A stretch of DNA of 64,000 bases from an uncultured Phascolarctobacterium sp. (GTDB lineage: Bacteria; Bacillota; Negativicutes; Acidaminococcales; Acidaminococcaceae), in assembly GCA_900541915.1 (NCBI GenBank), contig UQLS01000003.1, positions 1-64,000 on the forward strand, given 5' to 3'. Positions 35,376 through 44,314 of the stretch are shown piece by piece. Position 1 is the stretch's first letter. Every line of letters starts with the position of its first letter. The translations under genes and the position numbers were made by a program. Under the pieces are notes generated by a model. It did not search any database. It had not been told where the DNA came from and saw nothing but the letters and a program-made list of their open reading frames with translations.

Positions 35376-36647
35376 CTACAAATTTCCTATTAAGCGAAGA
35401 TAAAATTCATCGCCGCCATAAACATATTCAGCACTTAAAAATTCATGAATACGATACCTTACTCCATATTCATTTCTGTCATTACCGGAAAAATGCTCAG
35501 CCCGCAGTCTCCACTTAGGACTCAAAGTATACTCTAATTTATAAACATTATCACCTGCTGGCGCACGGCGCATATAACTCCAGCTGCTCTTGCCCCAATA
35601 ACGGGTATATCCAGCGCCAAACTGCCATTGTACATGGTCCAGCACAACCTCAGCTTCAGCAAAAACCTCATCCCGTGGAGAAACGAACTTACCAAGATGT
35701 GCCTTGCCGGACAGATTGTCTTTATCTCGACCAATATCACCGTAGCCTTCTAACCATATTTTATATTCATCAGAGTACAGGATAATTTCTACAGCAGTAT
35801 TGGAGCCTGGCTGAATATGGATACGCGGTTTCAGGTTATATTGTCTTACCTCAGGCTCATTTGCCAATTTTTGACTAAGATAATCAATGTATTCCTGCTG
35901 ATGATGAGTAAGATAAGAAACAGGAATTCCCTGCAATCGTTCGCATTCATCGGCATATTTAAATTTCAATCTGTTTAAGAGCAGATTAGGAATAGATTCA
36001 GAGCGCATTTCATATTTTAATCCACCGATAAGCTGACCAACAGGATAGATAATAACCTGGACAATAACCTTGCCATCTTCCTGCAGCAAATCCACAGCAG
36101 CTTTAAACTCCGGCAAAGACTGCTCTATCTCCTGACGCACAACACGGCGCAAAACTCCTCCAGCCCAATCCTGCGCATCTACAGAAGCACCGCTGATAAT
36201 ATTCTGCAGCTTTTGTTCAAGTCCAGGAATCCGCTTTTTTAAGTAATCTGCTGTTTGTGGTTCCACACCGGAAAACTGCATATCAATCTCAACCTGATTA
36301 ATCGTACCACTCCATGGTGCAACATGAAGAACTATATCAGTTTTTTGCCCCAGATGAATATCTGTCTGTTGCATTTCATAACCCGTCAGCACCCTGTCAC
36401 TGATTTCAGTCAGTAAGTCAGCATAGTCAGCCTTAACAGGAGCAATATTTTCCGTATCTTTATCAAGCAAAAGCTGCTCAGCAACCACCTGCATACTGTC
36501 AGTCATTTTTTGCAGCAGCATATCGCTGGTACTATTCCCAGCGTCAACTATATGTACCTGTACATCTTCAATAGGCATAGAAAAAGCTTGCTGCAATGAC
36601 AAAAAATTTGTCATTGCAGCAATCAATACAATCTTACTAAATTTCAT
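35376..36647 (-). CDS. Unknown exported protein with a probable small C-terminal beta-barrel
   Basis: I do not recognise this 423-residue protein. It has a signal peptide ending near QAFS. The region of about residues 25-290 mixes helices and strands, with two stretches that read like POTRA or similar alpha/beta modules (DIVLHVAPWSGTINQVEID and KVIVQVIIYPVG). The last 130 residues form about eight amphipathic strands with Tyr, Trp and Gly at alternating positions (QFGAGYTRYWG, NVYKLEYTL, RLRAEHFSG, EYGVRYRI). That fits a small outer-membrane barrel, although the final residue is Leu rather than Phe. It follows bamA by 18 bp. A role in outer-membrane assembly is inferred. Confidence 0.7.
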   Translation of the reverse strand: MKFSKIVLIAAMTNFLSLQQAFSMPIEDVQVHIVDAGNSTSDMLLQKMTDSMQVVAEQLLLDKDTENIAPVKADYADLLTEISDRVLTGYEMQQTDIHLGQKTDIVLHVAPWSGTINQVEIDMQFSGVEPQTADYLKKRIPGLEQKLQNIISGASVDAQDWAGGVLRRVVRQEIEQSLPEFKAAVDLLQEDGKVIVQVIIYPVGQLIGGLKYEMRSESIPNLLLNRLKFKYADECERLQGIPVSYLTHHQQEYIDYLSQKLANEPEVRQYNLKPRIHIQPGSNTAVEIILYSDEYKIWLEGYGDIGRDKDNLSGKAHLGKFVSPRDEVFAEAEVVLDHVQWQFGAGYTRYWGKSSWSYMRRAPAGDNVYKLEYTLSPKWRLRAEHFSGNDRNEYGVRYRIHEFLSAEYVYGGDEFYLRLIGNL

Positions 36648-36665
36648 ATCAGCACCGTTGTAAAA

Positions 36666-38558
36666 TCAGAACTGTCCGCCAAAGCTGAAATGGAATTTAC
36701 CGCCATCATCACCATAGCCATAGTCAAGTTTTACAGGTCCCAGCGGAGAATTGATACGTAAACCAACACCGAAGCTGTTTTTAATCAGTCCGAGATCAAA
36801 CTCATCTTCATGTCGTTTATCCCAGGCATAACCGTTATCAGTAAACAATACGCCCTGTACTTTCTTAATAATCGGGAAACGATATTCCAGCGTTGCTTTG
36901 AGCATACTGTTACCGCGGAACTGATCGTCTTCATAGCCGCGAAGCGTATCACTGCCGCCCATGGAGAAGCGTTGGCTCAAAGGCATATCGCCATCAGCAT
37001 AACCAGCACCAAGATTTAATGCCCAAACACTTTCGCCGCCGGCACGATAATAATAACGATAATCAGCAGTAAACTTAGTAAAATCAAAGTCACCGCCAAG
37101 ACCAGCCCATTCTAAGCTGTAAGCAATACGCTTACCTTCATGAGGATCATAAATATTATCACGGGAATCAAAAATTCTGCCTACTGTGATACTGCGGGTA
37201 ACGCCAAAGTTTTCTTTACGACGTTCAGCAGCGGTCTTTGGCATCCAATCTTCATAATAACTACTACCATCACTACCATCAGATGGATGAAATACATCTT
37301 CATAATACTGATCTTTATCATTTTCGTATCCATCTGCCATACCTTTATAGATATCATCACGATTTTTCAAAGTAACATAGTTACTTACATACTCGTTATC
37401 AGTTTTACGGCTGAAAGTCAGTTCCTGACCGCGACGTTTTTTATCATAGCGAGCAATCTCATCGCCATCAATATTATAGTCAGCATATTCATTGGTAATA
37501 TCATACAGATTAATAGTGGCAGTGGTTTCCTTATCATCAATCCAAGGCTTAGTATAACTGAAATCATAGTTTTTGTTATCTTCGCCGCCAAACTCCCAAC
37601 GAATATTTACCTTATCACCTGTACCACGGAAGTTTTTATCACCAATAGAAATCATACCGATAAAGCCATCCGCATTACTGTAGCCGGCACCAATACCAAA
37701 AGTACCCGTATTCATTTCTACAACACTGATTTCAACTTCTACAGAATTAGGCTCTTTACCAGGATTCAGCTTAACATTAACATCTTCAAAATAGCCTAAA
37801 TTATAGACTCTCTGCATACTGCGTCGTGCATCCTTAGCATTAAACGGTTTACCCTTTTTCAGCTTCATTTCGCGAGTAATAACGTAATCTTTGGTTTTTA
37901 CATTGCCTTTAACCTTAAAGTCTTCAACAATACCTTCATTAACGGTAATATTAAGCGTACCATCTGTATCCATATGGATATCAGTTACTCTGGCCAGAAT
38001 ATAACCATTTTGGCGATATTCCTCTTCCAGACGCTGTACTCTGGTGTTAACATCTTTAAGATTAATGATTTTATTTTCTTCTAAATCAAAAAAGCCAGCA
38101 GCTTTTTTATCATCAACTACAGTATTCCCTGTAATCTTTACTTTAGTAAAAGCAGGATTTTCCATGACATGGTAGATTACCTGTACACCTTCAGGAACTT
38201 CTTTAAATTCCGGACGCAGATCATAGAACCAGCCTAGATCATAAATAGCGCTTAAATCTTCATTAAGACCCTGTTCCGTTAATTCCATACCAGGCTTAGT
38301 TTTTAAAGCCGCAGCAATTTCAGCTTCACTGATAACAGTATTACCAGTGATAACTTGCTTGGTAATCGTCTTGCCAATGTAAGGAGCAAGCGGATTTTCC
38401 TTAACAACATTTTTAGCAGCAGTATCTTGTTCAGCAGTAGTTGCTGTTGCTGCAGCAGGAATATTTTCAGTAGTATTTTCTTCCGCATATACAGGTAATG
38501 CAAAAAAAGCGGCAGCCAAACCTACGGATAAAGGTCTGATTAAATATCTTTTATTCAA
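36666..38558 (-). CDS. bamA: Outer membrane protein assembly factor BamA
   Basis: The 630-residue Omp85 protein has a signal peptide ending in VYAEE, about three POTRA domains (about 55-290) and a C-terminal 16-strand barrel with GMGG-type SMGGSDTLRGYEDDQFRGN (the VRGY/F motif on the inner loop) and final HFSFGGQF. It inserts barrel proteins into the outer membrane. E. coli BamA has five POTRA domains and 810 residues, so this is a shorter form. No BamB, C, D or E gene is nearby. It starts at TTG 38558 with GGAGG seven bases upstream. Confidence 0.95.
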   Translation of the reverse strand: MNKRYLIRPLSVGLAAAFFALPVYAEENTTENIPAAATATTAEQDTAAKNVVKENPLAPYIGKTITKQVITGNTVISEAEIAAALKTKPGMELTEQGLNEDLSAIYDLGWFYDLRPEFKEVPEGVQVIYHVMENPAFTKVKITGNTVVDDKKAAGFFDLEENKIINLKDVNTRVQRLEEEYRQNGYILARVTDIHMDTDGTLNITVNEGIVEDFKVKGNVKTKDYVITREMKLKKGKPFNAKDARRSMQRVYNLGYFEDVNVKLNPGKEPNSVEVEISVVEMNTGTFGIGAGYSNADGFIGMISIGDKNFRGTGDKVNIRWEFGGEDNKNYDFSYTKPWIDDKETTATINLYDITNEYADYNIDGDEIARYDKKRRGQELTFSRKTDNEYVSNYVTLKNRDDIYKGMADGYENDKDQYYEDVFHPSDGSDGSSYYEDWMPKTAAERRKENFGVTRSITVGRIFDSRDNIYDPHEGKRIAYSLEWAGLGGDFDFTKFTADYRYYYRAGGESVWALNLGAGYADGDMPLSQRFSMGGSDTLRGYEDDQFRGNSMLKATLEYRFPIIKKVQGVLFTDNGYAWDKRHEDEFDLGLIKNSFGVGLRINSPLGPVKLDYGYGDDGGKFHFSFGGQF

Positions 38559-38576
38559 TGTTTACCCTCCTAAACA

Positions 38577-39095
38577 CTATTTAGAACTGGTCAGTTCTAC
38601 TCTGGCAGACTTTACCAGTCTGCGCATGTCTGTATCTGATAATTTCAGCTGCCGTTTAGATTCTTGATCGGCAGGAGCATCATTTAACTTAGTAACTGCT
38701 TGTACTGTTTTGGCAGAAGTTATTGTCTGCACTTTTTCCTGTGGTGCTTCCACAATCTTTACAGCACTCTTTGACTCAACATTCTGTGCCGCATTACTGT
38801 TAGAAACATTACCAGATGTAATAGCAAACGTCGATTTTAAATTATGCCGTGCATAACACCATCCTCCAAAACAGGATACCGCTACAGCAATAGCAGCACA
38901 TAAAGCCAGCATCTGTCGATTCCAACACCACGGAGTATCTTTTTTTCTGCGCAGATTGCTTAGTTCAGCTTCAGCTAACATTAAATCCAGCTCTCCGCGC
39001 ATATCTTTATTGTCTAAAAAGCTCTGTTCGGCATTTTCTAAACTGTTTTTTACTCTGCGTATGCGCTGGCATACAGAGCTGCTCATTTTTACCAT
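38577..39095 (-). CDS. Single-pass membrane protein, possible anti-sigma factor
   Basis: This 172-residue protein is not a recognised family. Residues 1-60 are charged and helical, 61-81 form one membrane helix (QMLALCAAIAVAVSCFGGW), and the rest is a low-complexity Ser/Ala/Lys-rich extracytoplasmic tail ending in a small basic segment. A cytoplasmic helical head, one helix and an outer domain is the usual anti-sigma topology, and a sigma-70 family gene precedes it by 153 bp. The start at 39095 has AGGAG eight bases upstream. The regulatory role is inference from topology and position only. Confidence 0.6.
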   Translation of the reverse strand: MVKMSSSVCQRIRRVKNSLENAEQSFLDNKDMRGELDLMLAEAELSNLRRKKDTPWCWNRQMLALCAAIAVAVSCFGGWCYARHNLKSTFAITSGNVSNSNAAQNVESKSAVKIVEAPQEKVQTITSAKTVQAVTKLNDAPADQESKRQLKLSDTDMRRLVKSARVELTSSK

Positions 39096-39248
39096 GCCGA
39101 AATCTCCTTTCTAAACAATAAAGCTTTTAGTATATAATCAGATAAATAAGCTTTTTTTCAACTGACTAAAATACTTATTTTCCTTATTTATTTTTAAAAT
39201 CCTTTCATTTCCTTGTTTTAGCAAACTAAATCAGCTGTATATCATATT

Positions 39249-39878
39249 TTATTTAAAATCATGGATAAATCTTGACAGCATGCCGCGCACTCTGCGTACT
39301 CCCTGCTTCTGCAGGCGGTACACATACCCAAGACTGACATTGATAGCATCAGCAACATTTTGCGCAGACTGGTCTTCAAGATACATTCCAGTTAAAACAC
39401 GCTGTTCCTTTTCCGGCAGACGACTCAACGCCTGCTGCACTTTCTCCTGCAGCAGCTGCTGTTCAGCAAGCTCTGCCGGAGATGCTTTTTCGGAAGCCAA
39501 TGTATCAGCTACAGCCATCCCGCACAAAGTTTTTCCATCCAAAGAAATAACACCCTTGTCCGAGTCCTTTTTCAGAAAATCAAGCATGCAGCCTTTAATA
39601 CGATAGGAGGCAAACAAGCTGAAAGCAACACCGCGTTTATAATCATAGGTTTCTGCAGCTTCCAGAAGACCAACCATACCTTCCTGGATAAGTTCCATTG
39701 TTTCAGGCTCTGGCAATTGAAAGCTGACGGCAATTTTAAACACCAACGGCTGATAAGCTGTCATCAGGCGCTGATGTGCCTGCACATCACCTTCAGCAGC
39801 AAGCTTCCATAATTTTAGTTCTTCCTCACGATCAAGCAAAGAAGTCTTGCGCAGCTCTTCCAGATAGCTTTGCAGCAT
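39249..39878 (-). CDS. Sigma-70 family RNA polymerase sigma factor
   Basis: The 209-residue protein has a region 1.2-like start (YLEELRKTSLLDREEELKLW), region 2 with ELIQEGMVGLLEAAETYDYKRGVAFSLFASYRI (core binding and -10 recognition), a short linker without a clear region 3, and region 4 with LPEKEQRVLTGMYLEDQSAQNVADAINVSLGYVYRLQKQGV. The retained region 1.2 sets it apart from typical ECF factors. It lies between tamB and bamA, so it may direct outer-membrane genes or an envelope response. No target promoter can be assigned from this window. Confidence 0.9.
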   Translation of the reverse strand: MLQSYLEELRKTSLLDREEELKLWKLAAEGDVQAHQRLMTAYQPLVFKIAVSFQLPEPETMELIQEGMVGLLEAAETYDYKRGVAFSLFASYRIKGCMLDFLKKDSDKGVISLDGKTLCGMAVADTLASEKASPAELAEQQLLQEKVQQALSRLPEKEQRVLTGMYLEDQSAQNVADAINVSLGYVYRLQKQGVRRVRGMLSRFIHDFK

Positions 39879-39901
39879 TGTTCCACCTCCTCTCTTAAAG
39901 C

Positions 39902-42900
39902 TTAAAAAGTAACTTTATATTCCACACCATACCAATCTTCCGGCTCATTAGAAAGATCGTAGCTTCTGGAATAGGTTAAATTAAAGTGTCTGCTAATATC
40001 GTACTGTCCAAAGATACTTCTGTCAATACCATCAAAGCTTGTAGTATAGCCAATCATAAAATTATTAGTCAAATATTTACTTACTAATAAATTATATTGG
40101 CTGCGTTCCTCTGCTGTCAGCTCTTGGCTGCCGCTGCTCATGCTTTCAAAACCCACACCAGAACGTACCTTGCCCATGTAGATACGGAACTGGTCCAGTC
40201 CCAGTGTTTGTTTTACCAGCATTTCCACGTCACCTAAGACAGCCATCTGCAAGCCTGCCGTCATCAGATTCTGCAAATCCTCACCGGTAACATCTTCGCC
40301 ACTCGAAGTATCTCTCTGCAAAGTAAGCATACGTATAATGGTATTCTCACTTAGAGGCGGATTACTGCTTAATTGCAGATCCATAGCTTCTACCGGTCCA
40401 TTGATACGCATAAAGATATCATAGCGACTAAACCTAGCTTCACTTTCCAAGGTAACAGTAGGCAAGAAAGTACCAGGAACTGCCCAGCCCACAGATGCAT
40501 TTCTAATTTTAAATGGAGTTCTGAGGTATGTTACTGTGCCACGGTCGGCCTTGATTGAACCGTCTATTACAGGAAATACTGTACTGCCGGCAATATGCAT
40601 AGAACCTGCCAGCCAAATATCATACAGGTATTTATTGAAAAGATGTACTTTAGGTCCTAAGCTTATCTGCAAATCCATCCCCAAATTACTGCTGCCTTCA
40701 CCAAATTCAGGAATTGTCGGCATATTTACCAGTACATCATCCAGTTGTATATTACCATTAATTTTAGGCCTGTAAGCAGGCTGCGGCGGTGTATTAGCAT
40801 CTATGAATCGGTTATACCGCTGCGGAATTATTTCAATATTACTGTTTAATCGGCCAGTAAATAATTCCGAAGCAAGCTCGGCATCTTCTGCAGTTATATA
40901 CAGCTTATAGGTATCTTTCTCACTGGCACGCAGAGCATAGCTACCGCTGGCAGCAATACTGCCTCTGCCAAGTTTGGCAGAAAGATTATGCAGCACCATC
41001 TCGTTGCCTTTAAACTCAATATCTGTTTGGATATTTTCAATGACTGTATTTAAATCTTTTACTTTTACGCTGCCGCCATCAATTTTTATTGCACCGTTGA
41101 TTAAAGGTTCTTCCAGTGTCCCGCCAAGGATAACTTCACCCTTGGTTTCACCAATACCCCATTCAACCATATCGGTCATGGCAGGCAAAATACCAAGCCG
41201 CGCTTCATTCAAATCCATTACAATCCGCATTTGTGCATTGGGATTCTTTCTTGCTTCTGCCTCTCGGAATAAATCTACAGGTACGTCACCACTGGCTTTC
41301 ACATTATAGACATCCTTAGTCGCTATAAACTGCTGCAGCTTAATATTATCATTTTGCAGCGCCATTAAAAGTGTCAGCTTATCAATAACAACTCCGGCAA
41401 TAGAGCCATTATTGATTTCCAGTGAGCAATGGCCAGAAGGATTATCAAAAGAACCGTTAAGCTGAATCAGCATATCCGCTTCACCTTTTATTTCCGGCGG
41501 ATCATGCATCAAAACTGTAGTAATGGCCGGATTTGCTTTCGTCGCACCAATCTCGACATTATATAGTTCTTTTGCAAAATCAATATTGCCCTTAACCGCT
41601 ACAACGCCCCTATCTGTAACATCGTTCTGCTCCAGAATCTTGACATCATTAAAATATAATATTCCTTTTTGCAGACGGCCTTTAAACATCATCCGATAAT
41701 AATTAAGGTCATGGATCTTAATATCTTCTGCCCATACATCAATATCTATACCACTGCCTTTGCCTTGCGGATTAATATCAATTTCACCCTGCACAGTACC
41801 ATCAATATTATAATCCTGCTTGCACATTCTGAGTATGCCGCCCAGATTACCCCACAAGGTTACTACCTTACCCTGCATAAAACGCTGCGGAATATTGATA
41901 TTCAGTTCAGCCTTAAAAAGACCGTAATCCCCATTATCGTTGTTATATGGCTGTTTAAAAGAAACACTAAGTTCATTAAGGTCATTGCCGTTACTGGTAA
42001 CATTACCGGATAACTCAGTAAGCTCTTCACCATTAATACTCAGACTATCGCTGGTAACCTCGCCCATAAAATAAGGTCTCTGCAAAGTACCGCGCAAATA
42101 ACCTTTAGCGTTAATATATCCGTCAAGATCCACATCCTTGTCCATAACCGGCAGTCTGTCCAGATTAACATTCTGCGCATCCATCCTAAAGTCCAAGTTC
42201 TGATCTTTATCCATCACACCATCAAGGGTTACCTTAGTAGATAAAGCGCTGATGACAAAATCCTTCAAACGCAGCTGCCCGCCATGATAATCATATCTGC
42301 CGCCTACACTATCCAGCAGATATCCTTCTACACTGCCATCAGTCAGCAGTACTTCACCATCAACATGCAGGTCCGACATAGTACCACGTACCTGAATAAT
42401 ATTGTCTACATTGCCAGTCAGATGAATATCCGGATAAGCCAGTCTAATTATCGGCTCTGCTCTTACCCCTGCAGTTTCTATAGCCAAATCAAACACTGCT
42501 TCTGCGCCGCGTAAATCAATACTGCCGTTAACGATGTGCTGTCCCTGCTTCATATTGGCCTGAAAATCCTTAAGCTGCAAGATATTGTTCTTTAAGCCTA
42601 CAAAGCCATGTGCTTCAGTTAAATCCTGCCCCATAAAGTTTACATCTGTCAGCTGAATAATACCTGAAAACTCAGGTGCATCAAGTGTTCCTCCCAAAGT
42701 AAAACCAGTAGAACACAAACCTCTTCCTGCATAACCGGCAAATTCTAAAAATGGGTTAACAGGGAATTCAGCCATCCTGCCATTAAGGGCTAAACTGCCA
42801 TCAGTGCCTACAGTACCAGTAACCGCTAAACTGCCTTTATCTGCCATAGCACCAAGATGTTCTATCGTCAGCTTTTCACCATCAAAATTACCGTCAAAGC

Positions 42901-44179
42901 TCAGCTTATTAACGACAAGTGAACGCCATTTGATATTCATTGTATCTGCCGCTGCATGCAGTTTCCAAATATCTTTATCAAGTTCTGCTAATAAAGCAGT
43001 CTTGCCGCTGACAGTAATACTGTCAGCTTCAGTTCCCGGTATTGACTGCGCGACATTGTCAAATTCAGCATCAGCTATTAATGCACTGTTCTCCAAGTCG
43101 TATGTTCCATGCAGCTTGATTTTACCGCCGCCATAAGTAAGCTCAGCTTTATCCAGCTGCAATGTCTGCTCAGCCAATTTAGCTTCTAAGGTAATATGTT
43201 CTGCCTGTAATCCCTTCCATGTCAGTTTTTGAGCCTGAGCGCTGATCTGACCGTTTACATTTTCCAGGTCCTGTAAATCTATTTCACCCTGCAAAGATAT
43301 TGGCTGTCCATCAACAGAAACCGTAAGCTGGGACATATTGAGCTTGCTCTGCGCAGCCTCTATCTGTCCATCTACCTGTAATTGATGCATGTCACCAGCT
43401 GCTTCCATCTTTCCGGCAACAGCATCCAAACTGCCTTTGCCAGATAAACGAACCTGTGCACCATCATTAGTCCATGTCAGCTGCAATCCCTTAATATTGC
43501 CCTGTAATTCATTTACCTTTCCATAATGCTCTGCTAAAGGAGCGTATGCAGCAAGCTGCAGCCTGTCCGTCTTTAAATAAATATTGCCTATGCCTGCAGT
43601 TGTTATCGTTCCCTCAAGCTGCAGCTTATCTTCACCTGCTATTACATCAGCTTTCAGTGCAAAATCAGGATTAGCTCCGCCGTCAGCCTCAGCATCAATT
43701 AAAAAATCCCAATGACCATACGGCGTAGTGACCTGCAAAGAGCAGTCTTCTGCCTGCAGCAAACCATAAAAAGGCGTCTCCTCTGACTCAGATGGTTTCA
43801 GCAGATGCTGCATATTCCACTGCTCATCATCTCCCATTACCAGCCATACCTGCGGCTTTATAAGCTTAACTCTGCTTACAGCACGAGCAGGCTCCTGCAG
43901 CGCCAGCCAAGGTTTTAAACTTACAATTGTTTTTGGCAGCTCAGCAACCTTTTCACCGTCTTTATCGCGGATAATTACATCATTTACTTCTGCAGAAAGG
44001 CCGCCATTCCAAACAACACCGCCTATCTGGACGCTGCCATTAATATATTCACGTGCCAATCCCTCCGCCTGCGGCAGCAGCTGACGAATATAACCGGGCA
44101 CTACATATGCTACTAAAGCGTAATAAAGCATTGACAGTAAAACAATGCCTGCTAAAATAAGTTTCCAAAGTTTCTGCAT
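39902..44179 (-). CDS. tamB: Translocation and assembly module protein TamB (DUF490)
   Basis: This 1425-residue protein has one N-terminal membrane helix (about residues 8-28) and then over 1100 residues of repeating beta-strands (AsmA/TamB-like groove). The C-terminal DUF490 domain contains LSSNPPLSENTIIRMLT and ends YKVTF. TamB proteins span the periplasm and assist outer-membrane protein assembly or phospholipid transport. E. coli TamB has 1259 residues. No TamA is seen, so it probably pairs with the BamA encoded 1.3 kb downstream. ATG 44179 has GGAG six bases upstream. I could not find a convincing promoter in 44192-44270. Confidence 0.92.
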   Translation of the reverse strand: MQKLWKLILAGIVLLSMLYYALVAYVVPGYIRQLLPQAEGLAREYINGSVQIGGVVWNGGLSAEVNDVIIRDKDGEKVAELPKTIVSLKPWLALQEPARAVSRVKLIKPQVWLVMGDDEQWNMQHLLKPSESEETPFYGLLQAEDCSLQVTTPYGHWDFLIDAEADGGANPDFALKADVIAGEDKLQLEGTITTAGIGNIYLKTDRLQLAAYAPLAEHYGKVNELQGNIKGLQLTWTNDGAQVRLSGKGSLDAVAGKMEAAGDMHQLQVDGQIEAAQSKLNMSQLTVSVDGQPISLQGEIDLQDLENVNGQISAQAQKLTWKGLQAEHITLEAKLAEQTLQLDKAELTYGGGKIKLHGTYDLENSALIADAEFDNVAQSIPGTEADSITVSGKTALLAELDKDIWKLHAAADTMNIKWRSLVVNKLSFDGNFDGEKLTIEHLGAMADKGSLAVTGTVGTDGSLALNGRMAEFPVNPFLEFAGYAGRGLCSTGFTLGGTLDAPEFSGIIQLTDVNFMGQDLTEAHGFVGLKNNILQLKDFQANMKQGQHIVNGSIDLRGAEAVFDLAIETAGVRAEPIIRLAYPDIHLTGNVDNIIQVRGTMSDLHVDGEVLLTDGSVEGYLLDSVGGRYDYHGGQLRLKDFVISALSTKVTLDGVMDKDQNLDFRMDAQNVNLDRLPVMDKDVDLDGYINAKGYLRGTLQRPYFMGEVTSDSLSINGEELTELSGNVTSNGNDLNELSVSFKQPYNNDNGDYGLFKAELNINIPQRFMQGKVVTLWGNLGGILRMCKQDYNIDGTVQGEIDINPQGKGSGIDIDVWAEDIKIHDLNYYRMMFKGRLQKGILYFNDVKILEQNDVTDRGVVAVKGNIDFAKELYNVEIGATKANPAITTVLMHDPPEIKGEADMLIQLNGSFDNPSGHCSLEINNGSIAGVVIDKLTLLMALQNDNIKLQQFIATKDVYNVKASGDVPVDLFREAEARKNPNAQMRIVMDLNEARLGILPAMTDMVEWGIGETKGEVILGGTLEEPLINGAIKIDGGSVKVKDLNTVIENIQTDIEFKGNEMVLHNLSAKLGRGSIAASGSYALRASEKDTYKLYITAEDAELASELFTGRLNSNIEIIPQRYNRFIDANTPPQPAYRPKINGNIQLDDVLVNMPTIPEFGEGSSNLGMDLQISLGPKVHLFNKYLYDIWLAGSMHIAGSTVFPVIDGSIKADRGTVTYLRTPFKIRNASVGWAVPGTFLPTVTLESEARFSRYDIFMRINGPVEAMDLQLSSNPPLSENTIIRMLTLQRDTSSGEDVTGEDLQNLMTAGLQMAVLGDVEMLVKQTLGLDQFRIYMGKVRSGVGFESMSSGSQELTAEERSQYNLLVSKYLTNNFMIGYTTSFDGIDRSIFGQYDISRHFNLTYSRSYDLSNEPEDWYGVEYKVTF

Positions 44180-44270
44180 GATGCTCTCCATAAATAACCG
44201 TTGGATAAATACTTATAACTCGACTTTTATTCTTTCGACAGAAACAGAAAACATCCTCTATTTAAACAAA

Positions 44271-44304
44271 AATAAATGCACTGTTAAATAACAGTGCATT
44301 TATT
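44271..44304 (-). terminator. Terminator of the alanyl-tRNA editing gene
   Basis: A perfect 15-bp stem (AATAAATGCACTGTT and complement) with loop AAAT ends in a T-rich stretch. It separates alaX from the outer-membrane island. Confidence 0.88.
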
Positions 44305-44314
44305 TCTATATTAT

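Noticed and set aside
37140..37799. 219-codon open frame on the plus strand
   Set aside because: It is antisense to bamA and extremely Ile/Thr-rich, as expected from the reverse of a beta-strand-rich gene.
39096..39248. Promoter before the possible anti-sigma gene
   Set aside because: TTGAAA and TATA boxes occur, but spacing is 18-21 bp depending on the choice, and the two HindIII-like AAGCTT sites there look incidental.
44192..44270. Promoter for tamB, and the paired GTCGA motifs as an alternative sigma site
   Set aside because: No box pair fits a known consensus, and two short GTCGA matches are not enough evidence.
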